Shown here: piece after piece, positions 17,333 through 26,800 of the stretch | How the letters are laid out: every line of letters starts with the position of its first letter | Position numbering within the stretch: the first letter of the stretch is position 1 | DNA from: an uncultured Pseudodesulfovibrio sp. | GTDB lineage: Bacteria > Desulfobacterota > Desulfovibrionia > Desulfovibrionales > Desulfovibrionaceae | DNA length: 64,000 bases | Assembly: GCF_963662885.1 (NCBI RefSeq) | Contig: NZ_OY760062.1 | Coordinates: forward strand, 186,001-250,000 | Direction: 5' to 3' | Notes under the pieces: generated by a model | Seen by the model: the letters and a program-made list of their open reading frames with translations, nothing else | The model's database searches: none | Told to the model about the DNA's origin: nothing | Program-made: the position numbers and the translations under genes

Positions 17333-18091
17333 ATGTCCGAAGGTCGAATCATACAGTCCGTAGCCAGAGCATTGAGCATTCTGGAGTTGTTTGAAAGCTC
17401 CTCCACGGAACTCAGTGTCACGGAGATCGCCAATCGGCTTGATCTGAGTAAAAGCACGGCATTCGGGCTTATCAACACCCTCAATCATAAGGGATACCTC
17501 GAACAGAATCCCCGCGATTCCCGGTACTCCCTTGGTTTGAAGCTGCTTCGGCTCGGCGGCCTGGTCCGCAAACACAGTATTCTGTGCCGCAAGGCTCGTC
17601 CTTTCCTGGAACAGTTGGTCAACGAGTTCTCTGAAACCGTGCATCTGGCGGTGGAGAAGAACGGGCTGGTGGTCTATATCGAAAAGATCCGCGGCGACAA
17701 AGCGATCTTCATGCAGTCGGATGTGGGGGCGGAAAACCCCATGTACTGTACCGGGGTGGGCAAGTGCCTGCTGGCCTACATGCCCGAGGAGCGCCGTGAA
17801 CGGATAATGCGTCAGATGGGTCCCATGGAACGCAGGGGGCCGAACACGATCACCAACCTCGACGATCTGCGTTCGGAGTTGGCGAACATCCGGGTCAAGG
17901 GCTATTGTTTCGATGACGAGGAATACGCGCCAGGCTTGATCTGCGTGGCTGCTCCGGTGTGCAGCGTAGGCGGCGGCGTGGTTGCAGCAGTGAGTCTGTC
18001 CGGCGCCAAGGCGGGAATACCTTCCAAAAAGCTGGCCGAAGTGACGGGCAGGGTTGTGGAAGTGGCCGGAAAGATCAGCGAGCTGTTGTAA
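17333..18091 (+). CDS. IclR-family transcription regulator of the sugar-acid operon
   Basis: The 252-residue protein has an N-terminal winged HTH (VARALSILELFESS, ELSVTEIANRLDLSKSTAFGLINTL) and the C-terminal IclR effector domain with YCTGVGKCLLAYMPEE and GYCFDDEEYAPGLICVAAPV. IclR proteins of this build control catabolic genes, often sugar acids or aromatics. The E. coli relatives in the same gene neighbourhood type are YjhI and XynR (YagI). I use the ATG at 17333 with AAGGTG upstream; a GTG at 17327 is two codons earlier. It precedes the aldolase gene by 331 bases holding two operator-like repeats. Confidence 0.85.
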   Translation: MSEGRIIQSVARALSILELFESSSTELSVTEIANRLDLSKSTAFGLINTLNHKGYLEQNPRDSRYSLGLKLLRLGGLVRKHSILCRKARPFLEQLVNEFSETVHLAVEKNGLVVYIEKIRGDKAIFMQSDVGAENPMYCTGVGKCLLAYMPEERRERIMRQMGPMERRGPNTITNLDDLRSELANIRVKGYCFDDEEYAPGLICVAAPVCSVGGGVVAAVSLSGAKAGIPSKKLAEVTGRVVEVAGKISELL

Positions 18092-18100
18092 GTTTTTTTT

Positions 18101-18140
18101 TCGCAAATATCGCGAACATTGTGCGATAATGGCGAACATG
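18101..18140. promoter_or_regulatory. IclR operator candidate, copy 1
   Basis: This 40-bp block contains TCGC, GCGAAC, GTGCGATAATG and GCGAACA elements spaced about one helical turn apart. It matches the block at 18321-18360 at 30 of 40 positions. Lying between the regulator and its presumed target operon, it is best read as a binding site for the IclR protein. Confidence 0.6.
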
Positions 18141-18320
18141 TTCAAGTGTACAGATACTTTTGCCAGAGATTGGCGATAAGGAATAACGACCGCCGTAGGC
18201 GGTGACAGGGCACAATAGCTGACCATGGGAATTGTCCGTCGATCATCTAGACTACGGAAGGCCCGGTAGGAAGGATACATGCCCGGGCAAAGGCAAATTT
18301 TCGTAGCTTCGGGCTACGAG

Positions 18321-18360
18321 TCGCAAAATAAGCGAACGCTGTGCGACAATAGCGAACAAA
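18321..18360. promoter_or_regulatory. IclR operator candidate, copy 2
   Basis: This is the second copy of the 40-bp block, with TCGC, GCGAAC, TGTGCGACAATAG and CGAACA at the same spacing. It ends 62 bases before the aldolase start and follows a small hairpin (TCGTAGC/GCTACGA, 18301-18319). Its distance, 220 bp from copy 1, would allow looping. Confidence 0.6.
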
Positions 18361-18422
18361 AGGTGTCCCATGGACATCGAAGCGAGCCGCGAGGCTCAAT
18401 ACATCAACGTAAGGAGATCAGT

Positions 18423-19301
18423 ATGTACAGAGGGATTTACACGGCAATCGCCACGTTATTCGACGCTGACGGGGTCGTGGACAGGGAGGCGAACGCCAAA
18501 CTGATTGACAACCTCATCGAGGCCGGGACGGACGGAGCGCTCTTTCTCGGTAGCACCGGTGAGTTCTTCAATATGAACCTGGAGGAGAAGAAGGAGCATT
18601 TCTCGTTCATCGCGGATCACGCCAAGGGGCGTTTTACCCTGTTCGCCGGAACCGGCGGCATGGATGTCCGCGAGACCGTGGAATTGACGCAGCACGTCCA
18701 GGAGTGCGGGTTCGACGCCGCCGTGGTCATGTGTCCCTATTACTTCAACCTGCCGGAAACCCATATCCGCGAGTACTTCGCCACCGTCGCTTCCAGCGTC
18801 GATATGGACATTCTGCTCTACAACTTCCCGGCGCGGAACAACGTCACGTACTCCCCGGAGATGATCCGTTCCCTGGTCGCGGACCACAAGAACATCGTGG
18901 GCATCAAGGATTCCGGTTCCACCATCGAGGACATGCGCCGCTACATCAGCGAAGTGGCCGATGTGGTCGGCAATTTCAGCGTATTTTCCGGGTTCGACGA
19001 GTTCCTGGTTCCGAACCTGCTCTCCGGTGGCGCGGGTACCATCGGGGCTCTGCCCAACTTCGAGCCTGAACTGTTCGTCGGTCTGCGCAAGGCCGTGGAA
19101 GCGGGGGATCTGGATGCGGTGCGCGCCGGTCAGAAACGTATTGCCAAGCTGATGCGCCTGTATTCGGTGACCAATCCGTTCGTGGCCGCGGTCAAATACG
19201 CGATCAACCAAAAGGTCGTATCTACCCATCCGGCCATGCGTTTCAGTTCCGTGACCATCACCGAAGACGAGATGGCACGGGTCGAAAAGATCATCGCCTA
19301 A
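18423..19301 (+). CDS. DapA/NAL-family 2-keto-3-deoxy sugar-acid aldolase
   Basis: The 292-residue TIM-barrel protein has the family hallmarks: GSTGEFFNM for the carboxylate of the keto acid, LLYNFPAR with the catalytic tyrosine, and GIKDSG with the Schiff-base lysine. DHDPS, N-acetylneuraminate lyase and KDG/KD-pentonate aldolases share these. Its neighbours (aldonate-type dehydratase, GntP permease, IclR regulator) argue for a YjhH/YagE-like aldolase cleaving a 2-keto-3-deoxy-aldonate to pyruvate and a short aldehyde, not lysine synthesis. AAGGAG precedes the ATG. Confidence 0.8.
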   Translation: MYRGIYTAIATLFDADGVVDREANAKLIDNLIEAGTDGALFLGSTGEFFNMNLEEKKEHFSFIADHAKGRFTLFAGTGGMDVRETVELTQHVQECGFDAAVVMCPYYFNLPETHIREYFATVASSVDMDILLYNFPARNNVTYSPEMIRSLVADHKNIVGIKDSGSTIEDMRRYISEVADVVGNFSVFSGFDEFLVPNLLSGGAGTIGALPNFEPELFVGLRKAVEAGDLDAVRAGQKRIAKLMRLYSVTNPFVAAVKYAINQKVVSTHPAMRFSSVTITEDEMARVEKIIA

Positions 19302-19393
19302 TAACCGCCCGCGGGGATTCCGGGCGGCGTTCGGAGGTTGCCGAACCGGAGTTTATCCGCTTACGCTCAACATTCGTTCCCTGAGGAGGGACT

Positions 19394-20809
19394 ATGACTC
19401 CTGGTATTTTCATCATTGTTCTGGCGGTAGCCATCGCGGTCCTGATGCTGCTGATCATGAAAGTCAAAATGCATCCCGTGCTGGCTCTGTTCCTGACCAC
19501 TCTGGGTCTCGGCCTGGTGCTCGGCAACGGCGTGGTCGGTTCGGTCAATCTGATCAACAGCGGTTTTGGCGGCACCCTCAAGGGTATCGGCGTGACCATC
19601 ATCCTCGGTTCGATCCTGGCCATGGGTATCCAGGATTCCGGCGCCGCCACATCCATCGCCAACTTTTTCATCCGCATGTTCCGGGGCAAGTGCCTGGAGC
19701 TGGCTCCGGCGCTGACCGCGTTCATCGTGTCCATCCCGGTGTTCGGCGACATCACCATGGTGTTGACCGCTCCCATCGCTTCCATCCTGTCCCTGCGCCG
19801 GAAGATATCCATGTCTTCCATGGCCGCCTTCACCGGTCTGGGGCTGTTCTTGACCCACGGCCTGGTGCCGCCCACTCCCGGCATCCTGGCCATCGCCCTG
19901 ATGTACGGGGCTGATCTCGGCCTGACCATCTTCTGGGGAACGATCATCAGCGCCATCGCCTTCTTCGGCACCTGGCTGCTGCTCCGTCGCTGGTGCGAGA
20001 AAGAGTGGATCGCGCCTCGTGAAGACTTTGTCGAGGGATTTGAACCGGCCAAATCCGACGCGGTCGAGGAACTGGTCATCCACGAACCCAACCTGCCGGG
20101 TTCCTTCATGGCCTTTCTGCCTGTCCTGATTCCGGTGGTGCTCATCACCTTCGCTTCCTTCGCCAAGGTTTCCATGGACGAGGGCGGCTTTGCCCTGTCG
20201 TTCTTCTCTTCGGTCGGCGACCGCGTGATCGCCCTGTTGCTCGGCGTGGTCTTCACTATCATCCTCGGATTCATCAAGGCCGACAAGGTCATCGCCCACC
20301 ACAAGCGTGTCACCGGCGACGACGGCGAATCCCTGAAGCACATCATCTTCAACAGCTGGGTCGCTCGCGGCCTGGTCGTGGCCCTGCTGCCCCTGCTGAT
20401 CACCGCCATGGGCGGCGCCATGGGCGCGACCCTCAAGGCCGCTCCGGTCATCAAGGAGCTGGGCGCCCTGGTCACTTCCAGCAACATCCTGCCGATCCTG
20501 GTTCCCTACCTGACCGCCGTGATCCTGATGACCGCCGTGGGTTCCATGACCACCGCCGGTCTGACCGCCGCGGCCATCATCCTGCCCATGATGGACTCCC
20601 TGGGCCTGTCCCCCCTGGCGGCGACCCTGTCCATCGGCGCGGGTACCATGATGGTCAACCACCTGAACAACAGCGGCTTTTGGATCATGTCCCAGTTCTT
20701 CAACCTGAATACCAAACAGGGCGTCAAGTACATCACCGTCCCGTGCGCGGTGGCTTCGGTCATTTCCATCATCGCGCTGATGGTCCTGGTTTCCATGGGC
20801 CTTATTTAA
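19394..20809 (+). CDS. GntP-family gluconate/aldonate permease
   Basis: The 471-residue inner-membrane protein has about 12 hydrophobic segments throughout. Family features include an N-terminal IIVLAVAIAVLMLLI segment, VFGDITMVLTAPI, THGLVPPTPGILAIA and a C-terminal MVNHLNNSGFWI block characteristic of GntP/GntT. It would import a sugar acid with protons. In E. coli the corresponding member of such a cluster is YjhF. It lies 92 bases after the aldolase and 37 bases before the dehydratase in the same operon; AGGAGG precedes the ATG. Confidence 0.88.
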   Translation: MTPGIFIIVLAVAIAVLMLLIMKVKMHPVLALFLTTLGLGLVLGNGVVGSVNLINSGFGGTLKGIGVTIILGSILAMGIQDSGAATSIANFFIRMFRGKCLELAPALTAFIVSIPVFGDITMVLTAPIASILSLRRKISMSSMAAFTGLGLFLTHGLVPPTPGILAIALMYGADLGLTIFWGTIISAIAFFGTWLLLRRWCEKEWIAPREDFVEGFEPAKSDAVEELVIHEPNLPGSFMAFLPVLIPVVLITFASFAKVSMDEGGFALSFFSSVGDRVIALLLGVVFTIILGFIKADKVIAHHKRVTGDDGESLKHIIFNSWVARGLVVALLPLLITAMGGAMGATLKAAPVIKELGALVTSSNILPILVPYLTAVILMTAVGSMTTAGLTAAAIILPMMDSLGLSPLAATLSIGAGTMMVNHLNNSGFWIMSQFFNLNTKQGVKYITVPCAVASVISIIALMVLVSMGLI

Positions 20810-20846
20810 CCGATGGTGAGGGTAATTGACCCCAAAGGATACCATT

Positions 20847-22538
20847 ATGAGCAAGTTTAAAAGTGAAGACATCCTCCAAGGCGAGAGCAGTGCGTTCTAC
20901 CGCTCCCTCTACAAGGCCATGGGCTATTCCAACGATGAGTTGGAAAAGCGTCCGGTCATCGGCATCGCCAATTCCTGGACCACCCTGGTGCCCGGGCATG
21001 CCAACCTCAAGCAGGTGGCGGAGTTCGTCAAGAACGGCATCTACCGGGGCGGCGGCACGGCTGTGGAGTTCGGCGTCATAGCGGCCTGCGACGGCATCGC
21101 CCAGGGCCACGACGGCATGCACTTCATCCTGCCTTCCCGTGAACTGATCTGCGATTCCATCGAGGTCCAGGCCCGGGCGCACCGGCTGGACGCCCTGGTC
21201 CTGCTCGGTTCGTGCGACAAGATCGTGCCCGGCATGCTGATGGCCGCCGCCAGGTTGGATATCCCGGCCATCATGGTCCATGGCGGTCCCATGGCCGGTG
21301 GTGTGGTCTTTGACGGCCGCAAATCCGACCTGACCTCCATCTCCGAGGCGCGGGGCATGTACTCCTCCGGCAAGATCGACTTCGACCAATACGAAGCTCT
21401 GGAAGATACGGCCTGTCCCGGCTGCGGCTCCTGCTCCTTCCTGGGTACGGCCAACACCATGTGCTGCCTGACCGAGGCCCTGGGCATGTGCCTGCCCGGC
21501 GGCGCGCTCATTCCGGCGGTGCACTCCGACCGCATGCGCACCGCGTTCGCCTCGGGCATCGCGGTTTGCGAACTGGCCCGCAAGGGCGTCACCTCCCGCC
21601 AGATCATGACCCCGGAGGCCATGGAAAACGCGGTCAGGGTGACCATGGCCATCAGCGGCTCGACCAATGCGGTCCTGCACCTGAGCGCCATCGCCAACGA
21701 GGCCCAGATGGGCGTCAACGTCCTGGACCTGTTCTCCAAATACAATACCAACACTCCACAGATCGCCAAGGTGAACCCCGCTGCCAAGTGGGACATGGAG
21801 GCGTTCTGGCAGGCGGGCGGCATCCCACGAGTCATGCGCAACATGCGTACGCTGCTGCATGAGGATGTCATGACCTGCACCAGCCTGCCGCTGAAGCAGA
21901 ACCTGGACGACTACAAGTTCAAGTTCCCGGAAAACGGCGAGATCATCAAACCCCTGGACGCCCCCTTCGGACAGACCGGCGGCATCGCCGTTCTCCGAGG
22001 CAACCTCGCGCCCAACACGGCCATCAGCAAGCCTGGCGCCATCGATCCGTCCCAGCATCGTTTCAAGGGTACGGCCAAGGTCTTCAACTCCGAGGAGGAG
22101 GCCGAGAAGGCCATTCTCGGCGGCGGGATCGTGGATGGCGACGTGGTGGTCATCCGTTACGAGGGCCCCAAGGGCGGCCCTGGCATGCGCGAGATGTTCA
22201 TGGCCATGAAGTACCTCTACGGACGCGGTCTGGCCAAGACCACGGCCCTGGTCACTGACGGCCGGTTCTCGGGCACCAACAACGGCTGCTTCGTGGGACA
22301 CATCTCCCCTGAAGCCGCCGAGGGCGGACCTCTGGCCATTGTCGAGGACGGAGACCTCATCTCCATCGACGTGATCGACGGCAAACTGGAACTCGAAGTC
22401 CCGGATGAGGAAATCCAGCGTCGTTTCACCCAGTGGCAGAAGCCCAAGCGCAAGTTCACCACCGGGTACCTTGAACTGTACTCGCGTGTGGCCACTTCCG
22501 CAGCCGAAGGCGCGGTCATCAAGCGCGAGGCCGAATAA
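20847..22538 (+). CDS. IlvD/Edd-family dehydratase, probable sugar-acid dehydratase
   Basis: The 563-residue product shows the IlvD/Edd iron-sulfur dehydratase fold: LLGSCDKIVPGM, DTACPGCGSCSFLGTANTM and GRFSGTNNG. The position that is Cys in 2Fe-2S members (PCNxH) is here VPGHANL, as in E. coli IlvD, so a labile 4Fe-4S cluster is likely; that suits an anaerobe. The usual GSCSGMFTANSM of true dihydroxyacid dehydratase is altered to SCSFLGTANTM. Context with an aldolase and GntP permease makes an aldonate (xylonate/gluconate-like) dehydratase more likely than branched-chain amino-acid synthesis. AAAGGA precedes the ATG at 20847. Confidence 0.8.
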   Translation: MSKFKSEDILQGESSAFYRSLYKAMGYSNDELEKRPVIGIANSWTTLVPGHANLKQVAEFVKNGIYRGGGTAVEFGVIAACDGIAQGHDGMHFILPSRELICDSIEVQARAHRLDALVLLGSCDKIVPGMLMAAARLDIPAIMVHGGPMAGGVVFDGRKSDLTSISEARGMYSSGKIDFDQYEALEDTACPGCGSCSFLGTANTMCCLTEALGMCLPGGALIPAVHSDRMRTAFASGIAVCELARKGVTSRQIMTPEAMENAVRVTMAISGSTNAVLHLSAIANEAQMGVNVLDLFSKYNTNTPQIAKVNPAAKWDMEAFWQAGGIPRVMRNMRTLLHEDVMTCTSLPLKQNLDDYKFKFPENGEIIKPLDAPFGQTGGIAVLRGNLAPNTAISKPGAIDPSQHRFKGTAKVFNSEEEAEKAILGGGIVDGDVVVIRYEGPKGGPGMREMFMAMKYLYGRGLAKTTALVTDGRFSGTNNGCFVGHISPEAAEGGPLAIVEDGDLISIDVIDGKLELEVPDEEIQRRFTQWQKPKRKFTTGYLELYSRVATSAAEGAVIKREAE

Positions 22539-23314
22539 TGCAACTGGACTTCACGGGAAAGACGGTGGTCGTCACCGGCGGGACCTCGGGTATCGGCCTG
22601 GCCATAGCCGAGCTGTTTGCCCGGCTCAACGCCAACATCTCGATTTGCGCCCGATCGGCGGAAAACGTCGAGAAGGTGGTCGAGACACTGCGCTCCCGGG
22701 ACTTCAAAGCGCACGGTAAAAGCGTCGACGTCGCCGACAGCCAGTCCATGTTCGCCTACGCGGACGAGGTCGAAGCCGAATTCGGCGGGATCGACGTATG
22801 GATCAGCAACGCGGGCGTGTATCCCCAGTACCAGATCGTCGACACCCCCGAAGACGTCTGGAACCAGACCCTGCGTACCAATATGACCTCCATATACCTG
22901 GGCGCCCGCATCGCCCGGGAAAAGATGGCGGGGCGGGGGGGAGTGCTGCTCAATGCCTCCTCCTTCGCCTCTGTCATGCCCTCGGTGGGCAGCGGGCTGT
23001 ATGCGGCGACCAAGGCGGCCGTGATCAGCATGACCAAGACCCTGGCGGCCGAACTGGCCCCGTACGGCATTCGCGTCAACTGCTACATACCGGGCGTCAT
23101 CGATACGCCCATGACCCGGCCCCTGCTGGAAAAGAACGGCGAGGCCATGCGCAAGACCATCGCCATGAATCGCTTCGGCTCCTCCGAAGAAGTGGCAAAG
23201 GCCGTGGCTTTCCTGGCTTCGCCCCATGCGGGTTACATCTCCGGCACCTCCCTGGAGATCAGTGGCGGGAAGTTCTGCACCCAGAACCCTGACGCGGGGT
23301 GGGCGCAGGCCTAG
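22538..23314 (+). CDS. Short-chain dehydrogenase/reductase of the sugar-acid operon
   Basis: The 258-residue enzyme is a classical SDR: TGGTSGIG nucleotide-binding loop near residue 12, NAG at about 90, catalytic Ser in ASSFAS and YAATK with Tyr and Lys. The ATG overlaps the dehydratase stop (TAATG). It probably oxidises or reduces the sugar (acid) that feeds the pathway, with NAD(P). The substrate cannot be read from sequence. It is the last gene of the operon, followed by a terminator 43 bases on. Confidence 0.85.
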   Translation: MQLDFTGKTVVVTGGTSGIGLAIAELFARLNANISICARSAENVEKVVETLRSRDFKAHGKSVDVADSQSMFAYADEVEAEFGGIDVWISNAGVYPQYQIVDTPEDVWNQTLRTNMTSIYLGARIAREKMAGRGGVLLNASSFASVMPSVGSGLYAATKAAVISMTKTLAAELAPYGIRVNCYIPGVIDTPMTRPLLEKNGEAMRKTIAMNRFGSSEEVAKAVAFLASPHAGYISGTSLEISGGKFCTQNPDAGWAQA

Positions 23315-23357
23315 CCGTTCCGGTACAGCCAACCTTAAAAGAGACCTCAGAAGAACC

Positions 23358-23394
23358 GGCAGCCCGTGGGAATTTCCCCCGGGCTGCCTTTTTT
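23358..23394 (+). terminator. Terminator of the sugar-acid operon
   Basis: GGCAGCCCG pairs with CGGGCTGCC across a 13-base loop and is followed by six T. Confidence 0.92.
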
Positions 23395-23644
23395 CGTGAG
23401 CAGTCCGACGTGGTCGAGAAAGGACTTCAGGCTTTGTCGCAGGCGCAGGCAGGACGCTTTTTCACGGGCTATATCTCCCTGTCGCCGGATTCTCTCGGCT
23501 GTCAGTCCGGTTGACGTTGGGGCATATGGATTTGTTCCTCGGGAGCGTTGGACAAGATCTCGTTTTGGGTCGGATAAGCGTGTTGCTTGAGGATTAAGAG
23601 GTAAGAGAAATGGGCTTGCATGTTTTGATAGAATATTTCTATTT

Positions 23645-23682
23645 TTGACCACCAGGTCAATGTGTTGGCTCGATAATATAAT
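23645..23682 (+). promoter_or_regulatory. Palindrome and -10-like element upstream of the hybrid kinase
   Basis: The 457-base gap between the terminator and the kinase holds no recognised gene. TTGACCACCAGGTCAA (23645-23660) is a perfect 6-bp inverted repeat, and a consensus TATAAT lies at 23677-23682. No good -35 box is seen at the right distance, which would fit an activator bound at the palindrome. The transcript would have a leader of roughly 160 bases. Confidence 0.45.
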
Positions 23683-23851
23683 GGACGAGGACCGCCTGGA
23701 ATACGAAAATGTCTGCGGGAGGCGATACTTGGAAAAGGTGGCCGCGCGATGGCGGAGCCTGTCCCGGTGTTCATTCCGTTCCATCTTGAAATGTGCCTTC
23801 TCGTCGGGATGGGTGGAGTCGCCCCCTTTCAGTTCATAGGGGAATGATTGC

Positions 23852-26800
23852 ATGAAGCTTCGCACGTTTTTCATGGCAGGCGTCATCACGGTGACCGTCT
23901 TTTTCGCCGTCTGCCAGTTTTTCGCCTCAGAGCTGGTCCTGACCAAGGGCTTTCAGAATATCGAGGACGAACATACACGTTCCCTGGCTTCCATGGCCAA
24001 GGGGATATTGGACCAGCAGCTGGCCTATCTCGATGACCTGGCGTTGGACTGGGCTGAATGGGATGATACCTATATCTTCGCTCAGGACGGCAACACCCCT
24101 TACATCGATTCCAATCTTTCGCCGGAAACGTTTGAGGACCAGTCTCTTGTTTGCGTTTCCATTCAAAATCGCCGGGGGGAGCCTGTCTTTCTCCAGGCTT
24201 TCAGGTCGGACGGTAACGTGGATATGGCGTTGGCAAGAACCATCTATCGTTCAACAGCCGGGTCTCTTCCGCTCCTGCAGAGCCAGTCGGGCGGTTTCGG
24301 CGGTATCATCCGCCTGCCAGACGGAGAGCTCCTTCTGGTCGTCAAACGACCGATTCTTACAAGCTCGGGGTCAGGGCCAGGCATGGGGACTTTCATGATG
24401 GCGCGCATGCTGACTCCCGAGGTCATCGAAAAAATTTCGGCCCTCATGGAAGGAGAGGTCTCCCTCATCACCAAGGTGGACAGCGAAGCGCACGACAGGC
24501 TGGCTAGCTCTGTGGACGACGTGTACCTGGATTATTCCGACCAAACGACTTCGGTGGGCATGAGGGCCATACGGGATGTGGACGGGCGTGCTGTCGGCCT
24601 GCTCAAGGTTTCCGTAAAAAGGGCGATTTCCCAGGAAGGGAAGACCATTTCGTATTATTACTACGGCATCATCTTTTGGGTCATTGTGCTTATCGCCCTG
24701 TTCAGTTTCTATCTCCTTCACCGGAAGGTTCTCAACCGACTCGATTTGCTCATGTCCAGGCTTGCGACTCGGGAAAACAACGTGGACGAGGCGTCCGCCA
24801 TCGACATCGGCGGGAATGACGAAATCCACGATCTGAGCGTTTTTCTCGATACCATGTTCGACCGCATAGACAGTTCGCGGCGGGCCCTCATGGCGCAGTC
24901 GGAAGAGATCAAGGAGAACGAGGCGTTTTTGGGCCAACTGTTCAATTCGATCGAGGCCGGCGTGCTGTTGGTTGACCCCGAGACCAGGAATATCGTCGCC
25001 ATCAACAGCTTTGGGCAACAGATGATCGGCAGGACCGAAGACGAGGTCGTCGGCCAAAATTGTCATCACCTGACGTGTCCCGCCGATCGGGACAAATGCC
25101 CTATCCTGGACCTCAATCAATCCAAGGATTTGTCCAGACGTTCCATGCTCCACAAGGACGGAACCGTTATCCCGATCATGAAATCGGTGTCCATCATCTC
25201 GAAGGGTGACCGCGAACTGTTGCTGGAAACCTTCGTCGATATCACCGAAGCCGAGCAGAACCGGCTTGAACTGGAAAACGCCAAAAAGGAGCTGGAGGAG
25301 AAGGTCGAGGAGAGGACTGTCCATTTGCGCGGCATTATCGATACGGCCAGAAGCGGTATCATTGTTGTGGACTCCCAGGGAGAGATCACCGAATTCAGTC
25401 CGGCGGCACAGGGCATCTTCGGGTACTCCAAAGAGGAAGTCCTCAGGAAAAACGTCACCATTCTCATGCCTGAAGACGACGGTCGGGATCATGACCAGTA
25501 TCTGCGCGAGTTCAACCATGGCGGCCCGTCCAAGCTCATCGGCAAGCAGACCGTGGTCCAGGCCAGGAGAAAGGACGGCTCTCTGTTCCCCATGGAAATT
25601 TCCCTCAACTCGGCGGTAGTCGCCGGCAAATCCATATTCGTGGCCGTCTTGAGCGACATCACCGAGCGCAAGGCCATGGAGGATGAAATCAGGAAGAGCC
25701 GGGAACGGTATCAACGGCTGGTCGAGGATCTGGCCGGGAGATTCGCCATCTTCAGCCATAAGCCGGATGGTGAAATGCTGTTCATCGGCGAAAGCGCTTT
25801 GTCCGTCTTTGGCATACCCAGGGAGAAGATCATAGGCCGGAAGTGGCAGGATGTGATCAACTGGGAACCCGGCGTTGAGGATCGTGCGTCTGAGGTATTC
25901 AAAGAGGCGATGGAACGCGGGCAGATTGCGCTTGAGATAGAGATGTCGTTCACTCACGTCGACGGGACGCGGCATGAGCTGCTGAACTCCCTGCACCCGG
26001 TTTACAGCAAGGACGGAGAACTCGAAACCATCGAAGGCATTATCGAGGATATCACCAGCCGAAAGGCCGTGGCCAAGGCTTTGGCCGAAGCCAAGGAGGA
26101 TGCCGAGCAGGCCACCCGGGCAAAATCGGACTTTCTGGCCAATATGTCGCATGAGATCCGCACGCCCATGAACGCGATCATGGGGTTGTCGCACCTGGCC
26201 CTGCAGAGCGATTTGAAAGACAAGCAGCGCAGCTACATCGAAAAGGTCCATGTCTCGGCCGAGAATCTTTTGGGCATTCTCAACGACATACTCGATTTTT
26301 CCAAGATCGAGGCCGGGAAGATGGATATGGAGAATACGGAATTCTTCCTGGGAGAGGTCTTCGAGCATCTCGCCAGCGTCCTCGGTTTGCGGGCGCAGGA
26401 GTCCGGACTGCAGCTCATGTTTGACCTGCCGAACGATCTGCCCACGGCGCTGGTGGGCGACCCCCTCCGGTTGGGGCAGGTGCTGCTCAACCTCGGAAAC
26501 AATGCGATCAAGTTTACGCCCCGGGGCGAGGTCCTGATTTCCGTGCGCCTGGCGGAGGAAGTCGGGGACGATGTGATCCTTCATTTCTCGGTGCGCGACA
26601 CGGGCATAGGCATGACCGAGGAGCAGCGGAGAAAGCTTTTCCAGCAGTTCAGCCAGGCGGACACCTCTACAACCCGTAAATACGGCGGAACCGGGCTCGG
26701 GTTGGCAATCTCCAAGAAGTTGACCGAGATGATGGGCGGAGAGATATGGGTGGAGAGCGAGCCCGGCATCGGCAGCACGTTCCATTTCACGGCACGTCTG

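Noticed and set aside
20847..22538. Dehydratase as the biosynthetic IlvD
   Set aside because: The signature around GSCS differs from dihydroxyacid dehydratase and the neighbours are sugar-acid genes; kept only as an alternative.
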